Made by a program: the position numbers and the translations under genes | Notes under the pieces: generated by a model | What the model saw: the letters and a program-made list of their open reading frames with translations, nothing else | Databases searched by the model: none | What the model was told of the DNA's origin: nothing | Shown: in pieces, positions 15,925 to 24,848 of the stretch | How positions within the stretch are numbered: the stretch's first letter is position 1 | Layout of the letters: each line of letters begins with the position of its first letter | DNA from: Bacilli bacterium | GTDB lineage: Bacteria > Bacillota_I > Bacilli_A > RF39 > UBA660 | Reading direction: 5' to 3' | Assembly: GCA_017484125.1 (NCBI GenBank) | Contig: JAFUTV010000008.1 | Span: 1-55,918 of the forward strand | DNA length: 55,918 nucleotides

Positions 15925-16001
15925 TGGGGCGAAATGTGGGAATCGAACCCACGCATACCGGAGCCACAATCCGGCGTGTTAACCACTTCACCAATTCCGC
16001 C
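15925..16001 (-). tRNA. tRNA-His (GTG)
   Basis: The minus strand folds as a full cloverleaf: the 8-bp acceptor stem GGCGGAAT/ATTTCGCC includes the extra G-1 to C73 pair that marks tRNA-His. The anticodon loop is TTGTGGC, the T-loop TTCGATT is canonical, and CCA is encoded. It has its own promoter and terminator. The duplicated flank at 7.2 kb lacks the tRNA. Confidence 0.95.
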
Positions 16002-16008
16002 ATAAGTA

Positions 16009-16036
16009 ATTATAGAATACCAAAAAAATATGTAAA
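16009..16036 (-). promoter_or_regulatory. tRNA-His promoter
   Basis: Minus-strand TTTACA (16031-16036), 16-base spacer, TATAAT (16009-16014), 8 bases before the tRNA. Confidence 0.6.
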
Positions 16037-16051
16037 AATCAACATTTATTA

Positions 16052-16080
16052 TTGAATTTTATTCAAAAAAATAGTATATT
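16052..16080 (+). promoter_or_regulatory. Promoter of the 16110 gene
   Basis: TTGAAT (16052-16057), 17-base spacer, TATATT (16075-16080). Confidence 0.5.
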
Positions 16081-16109
16081 CTTTATAAGAATAGTAAAGG
16101 GTAATTAAG

Positions 16110-17378
16110 ATGAAAGATAACGATATTGAAATAGTTGATAATAATACTGATACAAAAACTCAAACTGAATCTAATGCTTCAGCTTCTCTTAATGTGCCTC
16201 AAAATAATACTCAAGATATGAAACCTCAAGTAATTGATACTAAAGTAGATAAGAAAAAACTTAAGGAAGAAAAAAAACTAGCTAAGAAAAACAAAAAGAA
16301 AAAAAATGAAAATGTGCAGGTTACTTCGAATGTAGCGGATAATCAAACTGTTAATATTGTAGAAACAGCAATAGTTAAGGGATCATCTGGCTCACAAACA
16401 ATTGGTAATATTAATGGTGAGGAAATTACACCAACTAATGCACCATTGCCAAGTCCAATTGATATTACAATTAAAAAGAATACTGTTACTAAAAATCCTG
16501 AAAAAAGAGTTAAAATTGTAACAAAAAGAGAAAAAATTATATCTATTGTTATAACAATATTAGTTATAGCAATACTTGGAGCTTCAGGTTATGGTATATA
16601 TTATTTTGCTTATTTAAATAATCCTGCAATATATGATGTTAAAAACATTACATTAGAACTTGGTAATGAACTTCCAAATAGTGCAACTTACTATATTACA
16701 AGTAGTAAACAAATAGATGATATGGAATATACAATTGATTTAAGTAATGTAACTCAAAATCAAGTTGGTACATATATGTATAGCGTTTCTCATAAAAATG
16801 TTACTAAATCAGGACAAATAATAGTAAGAGATACTACTCCTCCAAAGTTAGTAATAAAAAATAGCGAAGATTTAGTATTTATGAAAGATACATCCGTTAA
16901 AAAAGAAGATATAGTTGAATCTTGTGAAGATGTTTCTGAATGTACTTACAAAACTGAATTTGAAGTATATACAGAAACTGCTGGAGATAAGAGTATAAAA
17001 GTAATTGCAAGAGATAACCAAGGTAATCAAACTGAAGAAACAGTTACTATAAAAGTAATAGATATTAAAAAAACAATTACATGTACTTCTTTAGAGGTAC
17101 CATCTAGTGATGGAGCATATAACACATCGGATGTATATACATTAAACTTTGATAGTAATGACTATCTTGTTATTAAATCTGGTGCTAAAAAATATACTTA
17201 TATAGATTATTCTGCATATTTTGCAGTTTATAATAAATATAAGGAAGATTCTAATTATAAATTTGATAAATCAACGTTTAGTTATAGTGTAGAAAATAAT
17301 GATATTAATACCAATAATTTAACTAAACTAACTGATTTAATGACATATTATACTAGTATGAATTATGTATGCGAATAA
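16110..17378 (+). CDS. Single-pass membrane protein with Ig-like (DUF5011-type) domains
   Basis: ATG 16110 follows AAAGGG. Residues 1-140 are cytosolic: Gln/Asn/Thr-rich, then a strongly basic run of Lys around 50-70. A transmembrane helix lies at about 146-168. Outside, two Ig-like folds can be read; the second has the DUF5011/HYR pattern DTTPPKLVI ... GDKSIKVIARDNQGNQTEETVTIKV (residues about 238-322). The last 95 residues start TCTS, contain regularly spaced Tyr, and end YVCE. The protein at 34123 has a similar C-terminal domain. Likely an envelope protein; its role is unknown. It is alone in its transcript, with its own promoter and terminator. Confidence 0.7.
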   Translation: MKDNDIEIVDNNTDTKTQTESNASASLNVPQNNTQDMKPQVIDTKVDKKKLKEEKKLAKKNKKKKNENVQVTSNVADNQTVNIVETAIVKGSSGSQTIGNINGEEITPTNAPLPSPIDITIKKNTVTKNPEKRVKIVTKREKIISIVITILVIAILGASGYGIYYFAYLNNPAIYDVKNITLELGNELPNSATYYITSSKQIDDMEYTIDLSNVTQNQVGTYMYSVSHKNVTKSGQIIVRDTTPPKLVIKNSEDLVFMKDTSVKKEDIVESCEDVSECTYKTEFEVYTETAGDKSIKVIARDNQGNQTEETVTIKVIDIKKTITCTSLEVPSSDGAYNTSDVYTLNFDSNDYLVIKSGAKKYTYIDYSAYFAVYNKYKEDSNYKFDKSTFSYSVENNDINTNNLTKLTDLMTYYTSMNYVCE

Positions 17379-17405
17379 AAAACAAAGTATTATCTACTTT
17401 GTTTT
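17379..17405. terminator. Bidirectional terminator
   Basis: AAAACAAAGTA (17379-17389) and TACTTTGTTTT (17395-17405) form a perfect 11-bp stem; it serves the converging genes on both sides. Confidence 0.8.
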
Positions 17406-18850
17406 TTATTTACTTGTTCAGCATTTAATAAAGATTTAGTAATATTTTGATTATATGAAATTAATACAAAATTATTATATAATCTTATACCATCTATATT
17501 TTTATCAGAATCTAATATTACATAATTTATAGAATCACTTAATAGTTTATTAGCTATTTCTTTAATTACATCAGATAAATCTTCTAAATTATTATCTTTG
17601 ATATATATTATATTATTAACAAATTTTAAACTAATATAATGTATATTATTGTTATGTGTTATTTTTATTACATGGTCATTTTCTATATTTGATAATAGTT
17701 GTTCTTCATTAGTTATAGTTTCATAAGTGTATTCTTTATATATACCTTTAAAGTTTATATAATCTTTATTATTTCTATTAATTTTATTTATTCTGTTTTT
17801 AATATTACTATCATATTCATTATTAATTATATTTTTTAATGTGCTATTAGATAAATTATTAGTATCAATATTTAGTTCCTTTAATAATTCTTTTTCAATA
17901 GTATATAAATTGTCATATTGATTATATATTTCTTTATAATTATTTATTATAGTAGAAAAATCTATAATTAAACCATCATATTTATGATTTAATACATCTT
18001 TATAATATTTTTTTATAAATAATATTAAATCTTTTGTAATGCTAATTCTATTTAAATCAACATTTTTAAATAGATTTGTAATATCATTAAGACCTATATT
18101 TATATCATCTAATAATGTCATTGAAAATTTTAAGCCAAATATTTTATAAATAAATATAACTGATCTATAAGATGAAATACTATTATCTACATCTTTTATA
18201 TTATGATTAGTTTTAGTTGATAATAAATCATATAAATATATTACTTCATCTATATCATAATCTACATCATAAAATATTTTTTTAACATGAGTATTATTTA
18301 ATAAGTCATAATTAATATTCTTTTGTAAAATTCCATTTATGTATTTAATAATTTCATTTTTAGATAATTTATTAATATAATTGATATCATTTATTAAATT
18401 AATATTTTTTAAAATAGCAATATCAATAATATCATCATTTGTTAATTTATTTATAATGTATTTTGAAGATAAATAATTTATTACATAATCTCTATTACTA
18501 TTTAATAACATATTTTTAAGCATGGCATGATCTAATTTATTTACAATATCATTTAAAGAAAGACAATCGTTAATAAATAAATTTTCTTTTGGCGTAAGTC
18601 TTATACATATATTATTTACTTTATTTAAAATTATTTCGTTTTGTAACATATTAAAAGCAGATGTAAAACTTATATTATTTATAATTAATTCTAAATAATA
18701 AGATGGTATTTTATTAATAAATTCTTTATCTCTAAGAAGATTAATAATCTCTTCTTCTGAGTAAAAGTTTAATATTATTGTAATTATTTCATCATAATCA
18801 TAATCTTTAATATTATTATAATTATGTAATAATTTTTTATCTTTTATCAA
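17390..18850 (-). CDS. Uncharacterised 486-residue cytosolic protein
   Basis: The start codon is TTG at 18850, supported by AAGGAGGTG seven bases upstream. The product is extremely rich in Asn, Ile, Lys, Leu and Tyr and has no signal peptide or membrane helix. The first 350 residues look all-helical, with a loosely repeated pattern of short helices (NKLTNDDIIDIA, NKLSKNEIIKYI) such as helical-repeat proteins show. The last 100 residues look alpha/beta. I do not recognise a family. It is downstream of and co-oriented with the sortase gene, but a strong terminator separates them. Confidence 0.6.
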   Translation of the reverse strand: MIKDKKLLHNYNNIKDYDYDEIITIILNFYSEEEIINLLRDKEFINKIPSYYLELIINNISFTSAFNMLQNEIILNKVNNICIRLTPKENLFINDCLSLNDIVNKLDHAMLKNMLLNSNRDYVINYLSSKYIINKLTNDDIIDIAILKNINLINDINYINKLSKNEIIKYINGILQKNINYDLLNNTHVKKIFYDVDYDIDEVIYLYDLLSTKTNHNIKDVDNSISSYRSVIFIYKIFGLKFSMTLLDDINIGLNDITNLFKNVDLNRISITKDLILFIKKYYKDVLNHKYDGLIIDFSTIINNYKEIYNQYDNLYTIEKELLKELNIDTNNLSNSTLKNIINNEYDSNIKNRINKINRNNKDYINFKGIYKEYTYETITNEEQLLSNIENDHVIKITHNNNIHYISLKFVNNIIYIKDNNLEDLSDVIKEIANKLLSDSINYVILDSDKNIDGIRLYNNFVLISYNQNITKSLLNAEQVNKKQSR

Positions 18851-18895
18851 AACTTACACCTCCTTATTATATATAAGTATATCATAGGATTTAAT

Positions 18896-18929
18896 AAAAA
18901 AAAAGGCTGCCTTATTTTCTTAAGACAGC
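18896..18929 (-). terminator. Terminator of the sortase gene
   Basis: On the minus strand GCTGTCTTA-AGAAAA-TAAGGCAGC, 9 bp with one G-U pair, followed by nine T. The sortase stop codon lies in the stem. Confidence 0.8.
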
Positions 18930-20501
18930 ATGAACAACAAGTCTTTTATCATTTTCTACACAAGTTGATAATGTTAATATTTTATCTTCACTAGTAATTG
19001 GTGTATCACTTTGAAATATACTTCTTTCTTTTAACATTGATACAAATTCTAAAAATTCATTATCATTACTAAAACTTGTTTGTAAGTAATCGTCTGTTAC
19101 TTTTATACGGTATATAGAGAAGACTTCCCATTCCATTTCTTCATACATTGTATTGTAATAAATAGAAATATTTTTAGCTTCACTATACCAATTTTCTTTT
19201 GCAACGTTAGATAGTGTTCCAAACATAACACCACTATAATATCTATTATGAGCAAACAAAATTGTATTTTTATCCAAATCTTTTGAATTATTAAGATAAT
19301 TCATATATACCCAACCATTATAATCTTTTTTCTTATCATAATTATGATCTAAATAATAATCATTGTTATTTGTTTTAACAATTGGATAATCTATATTAGT
19401 TCCTGGTACTTTTAACCAACCAACAGTTTCATCATTAAGATCTAATAAACTTCTCATTTTAGGTATCATTTGGTTTTCTAGAGGAACTGCAGGTATATAA
19501 TTATTATCTTCAATTACTTCTGGTATTTCCATTTTCTTTTCTTCCTCAGCATTATCTGCAGCAATTTTTTCTTCTATTCTTTGACTTATTTCTTGAACAT
19601 TTTTTTCTGATTCTTTATTGTTTAATATAACATATATAGTAGAACCTGATGCAATAACTAAAACCATAAAGGCACATAATATTAGTGTAGAAGATATTAA
19701 TTGTTTAAAAAAGTTTTTACTTACATATTCTTTAGTATAACTAAGTATTAAATCAATATGTTCTTTTTTATACATTTTCTTTTTCTTTTTTAATTCTTCT
19801 ATAATTTCTTTACTAGTTATATTATCTTGTATTATTATACGTATTCCTTTTATTCTGTTTTCAATTAAAATACGAGCCATATCTTCAACTGCGCTTAAAG
19901 AGCATGCATCAAAAGTAATAGTTTTTAAATATCTATTTATCTTAATAAATGCCTCAAAGTCTTTTGTATCTTGTGCATTCATTGGTGGTGATACTTTCAA
20001 GGCTGATTTATAATATATCTTTGAATATGATATTAAATTATTAAGTTCCATAAAATTACTTGTATATAAAATTTCTGCACGAGATTCTATTTTTATATTA
20101 GATTTATCAAATAAATCAATCATATATGTTGGTATAGAATAGCAACTTATTGTTTTAAATTTCTTTAAATTAGATAATATTTCATAAGCTTCATAGGTGA
20201 AGTTACTTTCATCACTAATAAATAAAGTATCAACATTATCTATTACCTCAAATGATGATTTTAATATTTTTAAAATTTCTAAGTTAGTTATTACTACTCT
20301 TGATATTGTTTTATTGATAATTAATTCTTTAATAAATAGTCCAACTATTTTAGAGTTTTCTATAATATAATCATCAGAAAATATCAATTTGTTATCTGAT
20401 ATAATATTTGTGTTCATTAAGTCTTTAACATCTTCAATTAATTGATAATTAAATGTAAAAATTAAGGAATTATTTTTAATAGCAATTAATACTTTTTTCA
20501 T
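18912..20501 (-). CDS. srtB: Class B-type sortase with a large N-terminal domain
   Basis: The C-terminal 190 residues are a sortase: NIDYPIVKTNNNDYYLDHN, FAHNR with His418, TLSTC with Cys514, and DKRLVVHAV with Arg520. The long insertion before TLSTC and the DYPIV/YYLDHN segments fit class B. The enzyme cleaves sorting signals and links surface proteins to peptidoglycan. A transmembrane helix at about 269-293 places the active site outside. Unusually, about 265 residues precede the helix, with alternating strands and helices, presumably cytosolic; typical SrtB proteins have only a short tail there. ATG 20501 follows GGTGG. Its probable substrates carry NPxTGD, one of them encoded divergently at 20639. 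Confidence 0.88.
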   Translation of the reverse strand: MKKVLIAIKNNSLIFTFNYQLIEDVKDLMNTNIISDNKLIFSDDYIIENSKIVGLFIKELIINKTISRVVITNLEILKILKSSFEVIDNVDTLFISDESNFTYEAYEILSNLKKFKTISCYSIPTYMIDLFDKSNIKIESRAEILYTSNFMELNNLISYSKIYYKSALKVSPPMNAQDTKDFEAFIKINRYLKTITFDACSLSAVEDMARILIENRIKGIRIIIQDNITSKEIIEELKKKKKMYKKEHIDLILSYTKEYVSKNFFKQLISSTLILCAFMVLVIASGSTIYVILNNKESEKNVQEISQRIEEKIAADNAEEEKKMEIPEVIEDNNYIPAVPLENQMIPKMRSLLDLNDETVGWLKVPGTNIDYPIVKTNNNDYYLDHNYDKKKDYNGWVYMNYLNNSKDLDKNTILFAHNRYYSGVMFGTLSNVAKENWYSEAKNISIYYNTMYEEMEWEVFSIYRIKVTDDYLQTSFSNDNEFLEFVSMLKERSIFQSDTPITSEDKILTLSTCVENDKRLVVHAVLRK

Positions 20502-20567
20502 TTAATAACCACCTATATTCTCTCTTAGTATATAATAACATAAATTTACAAAAATTAACAAAAAATA

Positions 20568-20595
20568 TTGCTTTATTTTAAATTTTTGTTATAAT
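20568..20595 (+). promoter_or_regulatory. Promoter of the NPETG surface protein
   Basis: TTGCTT (20568-20573), 16-base spacer, TATAAT (20590-20595). Confidence 0.6.
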
Positions 20596-20638
20596 TTATA
20601 TAGAATAGAGAAAAATAGGTAAGGGAGAGTTATTATTT

Positions 20639-21268
20639 ATGAAAAAAATGAATTTATTAATTATTGGAATTGTTGCTTTATTTGGGTTTGCTATAAATGT
20701 TAAAGCTGCAAATGGAGTTAATTTATCATGTGAAAAATCCACAATTCAAATTGGTGAATCTACTACATGTACAGTATCAATCACATCTGATGCTACAATT
20801 AATGCTACTGCTATTACATTAAGTACAAGTGAATATTTAGATGTGTCTGGAATTATTGCAAACACTGCTGCCGGATGGACTGCTTCAGCTACTGGAACAT
20901 CTGCTGCTAATGGATTATATGCTTTTAATTCTACAACTGGTTCAGTTGGACTTTCTGAAGTATTTTCATTTAATGTAACTTTAAACCAAAGTGCATCAAA
21001 TTTAAGTGAAGGTGATTCTTGTGGTCAACTTTGTATATCTGCTGCAACATTTGATGGAACAGCTTTACAAGGAATAATTGAAGGAACAGGTACATGTTTT
21101 GCACCAGTAATAGTAGTTCCTACTTGTCAAGGATCTGAATGTGATCCTAAAACACCAAATCCAGAAACTGGTGACTTTATGAATTATGTAATTATTATTG
21201 GAACAGCTGTAATTGCTATTGTTGCTGTAGTTATTGCTAGACGTTCATCAAAATTTTATAGAGTATAA
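20639..21268 (+). CDS. Sortase-anchored surface protein with cohesin-like domain
   Basis: ATG 20639 follows AAGGGAGAG. Residues 1-23 are a signal peptide. Residues about 25-150 resemble a cohesin/Ig-type beta sandwich: VNLSCEKSTIQIGESTTCTVSI, then a GLYAFNSTTGSVGLSEVFSFNVTL segment. A Cys-rich spacer (CQGSEC) leads to NPETGD, a 20-residue hydrophobic helix and RRSSKFYRV. Four or more Cys may form disulfides. It is likely attached to the wall by the sortase encoded divergently 137 bases away. Cohesin-like folds often mediate protein binding, but the partner is unknown. Confidence 0.8.
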   Translation: MKKMNLLIIGIVALFGFAINVKAANGVNLSCEKSTIQIGESTTCTVSITSDATINATAITLSTSEYLDVSGIIANTAAGWTASATGTSAANGLYAFNSTTGSVGLSEVFSFNVTLNQSASNLSEGDSCGQLCISAATFDGTALQGIIEGTGTCFAPVIVVPTCQGSECDPKTPNPETGDFMNYVIIIGTAVIAIVAVVIARRSSKFYRV

Positions 21269-21270
21269 TA

Positions 21271-21292
21271 AAAAAGCCTTACGGCTTTTTTT
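21271..21292. terminator. Bidirectional terminator
   Basis: AAAAAGCC-TTAC-GGCTTTTT, shared by converging genes. Confidence 0.85.
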
Positions 21293-22490
21293 ATTTTCTT
21301 AATTTTCTATATATTTTTAATAGAATTGGTAAAATTTTATACCAAAACTTTTTATTAACTAAGTCAAAGTCTCCCATCCATTCAATATATGTTCCACCTA
21401 GTTTTCTTTTATATTCATATATTCCTGCTAAGTTTTTATATTTAGTGTGTGGATCTCCAACTGTTCCAAATAAGTCACTAAATTCTTTTTTATTAATATA
21501 AGAATCCTTCATAAATTCATAATATAATCGATTTACAGTGCCACAATATTCAGCTATATCATCATTTCCAATATATAAAGACCATGCACCATTTTCTGTA
21601 TAAACACAAATAAGACATGCTATTATTATTTCTTCATTAGTTGCATTTTTAGATTTAAAAAATTCAATATCTTTATTTAATTTATTGATTCTATCCTGAT
21701 TCTTTTCATTTTTAATTTGTTCTTCAAATTTTTTTATTACGTTATTTATATTTATTTTAGCTATAAAATTCTTTATATATTTTTCTTTATTGAACTGTTT
21801 AAATACATCTTGATAAAAATCTTTAGAATAAACATTAAAATTATCTTTATTAGATACTTTTTGAACTAATTCAAAGAAGTTTTCAATAGAATTAGTAACT
21901 TCTATTTTTAAATCATAATTATAACTTCTTTTTATACTTCTCATAAAAGTTTTAGATATAGTTTTTTCAATATCTTCAAAGCTACTATAATTATTATTAA
22001 ATGTTCTAAAAGTATATCTTGGTTGATTACCATTATATAATTTATAAAATCCTTTATGATTATATCCTAAATCTTTTAGTTTATTAAATAACTTATAATT
22101 ATTTTTACCACCTTCAATTGGGTTTGCTTCCATATCAATTTCTTGATACATAATTGCAGGATCTATTCTTAAATAAATTGCATTAATTCTTTTCATATAT
22201 TCTTTTAAAGAAGATGTAAAAAACTCTACTAATTTTTCATTATTCCAATCAATTACAAACCCACGTGGTGCATATATATAACACATATTTAGTGGCGTTT
22301 TTTTAATAAGTAATAAGCTTTCGCATAATATATTATTGTCTTTATCTCTTATTCCTACATATTTAGACGTTACACCTCTATTATTTTGACTAATAACTCC
22401 CCACCAATATGAATTTAAAAAATGTTGATTAGAATTCTTTTTCCAAAAAGCAATATATTCTTCTTTACCTATATTTTCATCAAAATGCAT
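21291..22490 (-). CDS. FemAB-family peptidyltransferase (peptidoglycan cross-bridge)
   Basis: ATG 22490 is chosen because GTAGGTGAT precedes it. The 399 residues follow the FemX/FemA plan: two GNAT-like halves (Trp-rich start, YIYAPRGFVIDW, RIDPA, FRTF) and a coiled-coil arm (about 245-285, KKFEEQIKNEKNQDRINKLNKD). A conserved second half follows with WSLYIGN and LFGTVGDPHTKYKNLAGIYEYKRKLGG. These enzymes transfer amino acids from aminoacyl-tRNA to the peptidoglycan precursor to build the interpeptide bridge. The amino acid used cannot be read. The odd tRNA-Thr at 40842 could in principle be a donor, but that is speculation. Confidence 0.88.
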   Translation of the reverse strand: MHFDENIGKEEYIAFWKKNSNQHFLNSYWWGVISQNNRGVTSKYVGIRDKDNNILCESLLLIKKTPLNMCYIYAPRGFVIDWNNEKLVEFFTSSLKEYMKRINAIYLRIDPAIMYQEIDMEANPIEGGKNNYKLFNKLKDLGYNHKGFYKLYNGNQPRYTFRTFNNNYSSFEDIEKTISKTFMRSIKRSYNYDLKIEVTNSIENFFELVQKVSNKDNFNVYSKDFYQDVFKQFNKEKYIKNFIAKININNVIKKFEEQIKNEKNQDRINKLNKDIEFFKSKNATNEEIIIACLICVYTENGAWSLYIGNDDIAEYCGTVNRLYYEFMKDSYINKKEFSDLFGTVGDPHTKYKNLAGIYEYKRKLGGTYIEWMGDFDLVNKKFWYKILPILLKIYRKLRK

Positions 22491-22558
22491 TGATATCACC
22501 TACATTTATTTTAACATATATTTATTAATAAGTTGTCATTTTATGTATTTATTTACAT

Positions 22559-22586
22559 AAAAAACATATCAATTGATATGTTTTTT
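22559..22586. terminator. Perfect 28-bp palindromic terminator
   Basis: AAAAAACATATCAA and its exact reverse complement; T tracts on both strands. It ends the cyclophilin gene on the minus strand. Confidence 0.75.
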
Positions 22587-23247
22587 AGTTCTTTTCTGGT
22601 TCAGGGTAATCAATATTCTTAGTATTAACTAAAGCTTTTTCTAAAACAAGATTTGTAGCTAGTTTACCAGATTCTTTATCGGCTATTTTTTCTTTCTTTT
22701 CTATTTTTTCAATAATATTCATTCCGTCAATTACTTTTCCAAATGCTGCATATTGTCCGTCTAAGTGTGTTGCACTTCCAAGCATTATGAAAAATTGAGA
22801 TCCAGCAGAATTTGGTAATGTTGCTCTTGCCATTGATACAATACCCTTAGTGTGTTTTAAATCATTTTTAAAATTATTTGATGTAAACTCTCCTTGAATA
22901 TGATATCCCGGTCCACCAGCACCAGTTCCTTCCTTATCTCCACCTTGAAGTACAAATCCTGGCATTAATCTATGAAATGTATTATTATCATAAAAACCTG
23001 TTTTAACTAAATATATAAAATTATTTACAGTATTAGGAGCAATATTAGGATATAATTCTATAACAATAGCGCCATATCCTTTTATTTTCATAGCAACTGT
23101 TGGATTATCAGTATCATAGTTAAATTCATCTGAAGTATTGCCTTCAACATCAAAATTAATACCTAATAATTCTTCTGTTTTTGTTTGACAACCTGTTAAT
23201 AAAATGATACTTATTAACATTAATATTATAGTTTTAATTTTTTTCAT
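22585..23247 (-). CDS. Lipoprotein peptidyl-prolyl cis-trans isomerase (cyclophilin)
   Basis: ATG 23247 follows AAAGGTG; 220 residues. A signal peptide ends in the lipobox LLTGC, so the protein is lipid-anchored outside the membrane. The cyclophilin core starts near residue 50: IVIELYPNIAPNTVNNFIYLV, then FHRLMPGFVLQGGD with the catalytic Arg, GPGYHIQGEF, and SQFFIMLGSATHLDGQYAAFGKV. It speeds folding of exported proteins at proline bonds. It is monocistronic between two terminator/promoter regions; the divergent thioredoxin gene lies 87 bases away. Confidence 0.92.
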   Translation of the reverse strand: MKKIKTIILMLISIILLTGCQTKTEELLGINFDVEGNTSDEFNYDTDNPTVAMKIKGYGAIVIELYPNIAPNTVNNFIYLVKTGFYDNNTFHRLMPGFVLQGGDKEGTGAGGPGYHIQGEFTSNNFKNDLKHTKGIVSMARATLPNSAGSQFFIMLGSATHLDGQYAAFGKVIDGMNIIEKIEKKEKIADKESGKLATNLVLEKALVNTKNIDYPEPEKN

Positions 23248-23334
23248 TATTATCACCTTTAAAATTATATCAAAATATATTGTATTTTTTAATATTTTTT
23301 ATTAAAATTATAATAATGTTAGGAGGAAGAAAAT

Positions 23335-23631
23335 ATGTCTAAGAAAATTAATGGTGAAGAATTTAAAAGTGATGTATTAGAATCTCGTGGGTTTGTTTTT
23401 GTTGATTTTTATGCTGATTGGTGTGGACCATGTAAAATGTTAGGACCTATAATGGATGAAATAGCAAATGATAATGTTGTTTACAAAATAAATGTTGATG
23501 AAGAGAGTGAAATTGCATCAGATTATGGCATTATGTCTATACCATGTGTTATCTTATTTAAAGATGGAAAAGAATATAAAAGATCAATAGGCTTAAAAAA
23601 TAAAGAAGAAATATTAGAATTAATGAACTAA
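23335..23631 (+). CDS. trxA: Thioredoxin
   Basis: ATG 23335 follows TTAGGAGGA; TATAAT at 23309-23314. The 98-residue protein has the thioredoxin fold with VDFYADWCGPCKM (Cys30, Cys33), the cis-Pro segment SIPCV and the final strand with KDGKEYKRSIG. It reduces disulfides in the cytosol. An extra Cys follows the cis-Pro (IPCVI), where most thioredoxins have Thr; this is seen in some relatives. It is slightly shorter than the usual 105 residues. Confidence 0.93.
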   Translation: MSKKINGEEFKSDVLESRGFVFVDFYADWCGPCKMLGPIMDEIANDNVVYKINVDEESEIASDYGIMSIPCVILFKDGKEYKRSIGLKNKEEILELMN

Positions 23632-23650
23632 ACGATAGTTTAGTTTTTTA
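23626..23650 (+). terminator. Thioredoxin terminator
   Basis: AACTAAAC-GATA-GTTTAGTT then TTTTT; the stop codon is in the stem. Confidence 0.8.
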
Positions 23651-23729
23651 AATGCACTTATTTAAATAAACTTTATTTTTAATATTAATTGGGTTATAAT
23701 AATAATGAAATTAGTAAAGGATGACAAAA

Positions 23730-24791
23730 ATGAATTTAGAAGTTAATGGGCATAATGTATTTATAATTTTATTAGTAACTTTTCTTACAAGTTTAATATT
23801 AACACCAATAGTAAAAAAGATTGCAATTCATATTAATGCTATAGATGTACCAAATGAAAGAAAAGTACATACTAAACCTATTCCAAGATTAGGTGGTTTA
23901 GCTATATTTTTAGCTTTTATGCTTGGATATATGCTTTATGCGAGAGAATCTACAATGATGTTGTCTGTTTTGATGGGAAGTTTTTTAATTATACTATGTG
24001 GTATTATAGACGATATAAAATCAGTAAAAGCTAAATATAAATTTATAGTTCAAATAGTTGCAGCTGCAACAGTTTGTATTTATGGTAATTTAATATTAGA
24101 TGAAATAACTATTTTTGGTTTAAATTTATATTTTACTGCTCCTTGGTCTTATATAATTACAATTTTATTTATAGTAGCAGTAATGAATATAATGAATTTA
24201 ATAGATGGTGTTGATGGACTTGCTTCAGGAATTTCTTCGATTTACTTTTTGACTATTGCTATTATCGCATTTATATTAAATCAAAAAGGCGGATTAGATA
24301 TTATTTTATCATTAATAATGGCTGGTTCTACGCTTGGATTTTTGGCTCACAACTTTCCACCTGCTTCAATATTTTTGGGAGATACAGGATCATATTTTTT
24401 AGGATATATTATAAGTGTTATTGGATTACTTGGATATAAAGCTGCAACTTTAACATCAATAATTATTCCTTTAGCAATTTTAGCTATACCTATTTTTGAT
24501 ACTGCTTCTGCAATTATAAGAAGATTGTTAAAACATCAAAATCCATTTACTAATCCAGATAAAGAACATTTACATCATCAATTTTTAAAAATGAAATTTT
24601 CTCCAAGAACAACTATATTAATAATATATTTCATTACTATTTTATTTAGTGTTATTTCAATATTATTTGCTGTTCATGAAAAGAAACAAGCAATGATTAT
24701 ATATGTAATATTAACTATTTTCTTGTTAATAATAGTTATGAAAACAGATATTTTATTTAAACATAAAAAAGATAAGAAAAATAAAGAGTAG
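23730..24791 (+). CDS. tagO: Polyprenyl-phosphate GlcNAc-1-phosphate transferase (TagO/WecA type)
   Basis: ATG 23730 follows AAAGGATG; TATAAT lies at 23695-23700. About ten membrane helices and the MraY-family motifs are visible: KVHTKPIPRLGG, GIIDDIKSVKAKYKF, MNLIDGVDGLASG, LGDTGSYFLGY and HLHHQFLK. The last motif, with paired His, points to the WecA/TagO/RgpG branch rather than MraY. It transfers GlcNAc-1-P from UDP-GlcNAc to undecaprenyl phosphate, the first step of wall teichoic acid or wall polysaccharide synthesis. The LCP protein at 28244 would attach such a polymer to peptidoglycan. Confidence 0.9.
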   Translation: MNLEVNGHNVFIILLVTFLTSLILTPIVKKIAIHINAIDVPNERKVHTKPIPRLGGLAIFLAFMLGYMLYARESTMMLSVLMGSFLIILCGIIDDIKSVKAKYKFIVQIVAAATVCIYGNLILDEITIFGLNLYFTAPWSYIITILFIVAVMNIMNLIDGVDGLASGISSIYFLTIAIIAFILNQKGGLDIILSLIMAGSTLGFLAHNFPPASIFLGDTGSYFLGYIISVIGLLGYKAATLTSIIIPLAILAIPIFDTASAIIRRLLKHQNPFTNPDKEHLHHQFLKMKFSPRTTILIIYFITILFSVISILFAVHEKKQAMIIYVILTIFLLIIVMKTDILFKHKKDKKNKE

Positions 24792-24810
24792 ATCTTGTTA
24801 CTCTTTTAAA
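24783..24810 (+). terminator. Terminator of the TagO-type gene
   Basis: AAAGAGTA (24783-24790) and TACTCTTT (24799-24806), then TT. Confidence 0.6.
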
Positions 24811-24848
24811 ATAGTTTTATAATATTATCATAAGAAAGTAGGTATTAT

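Noticed and set aside
15718-16005. A plus-strand frame of 95 codons
   Set aside because: It runs through gene X and tRNA-His on the opposite strand; no ribosome site.
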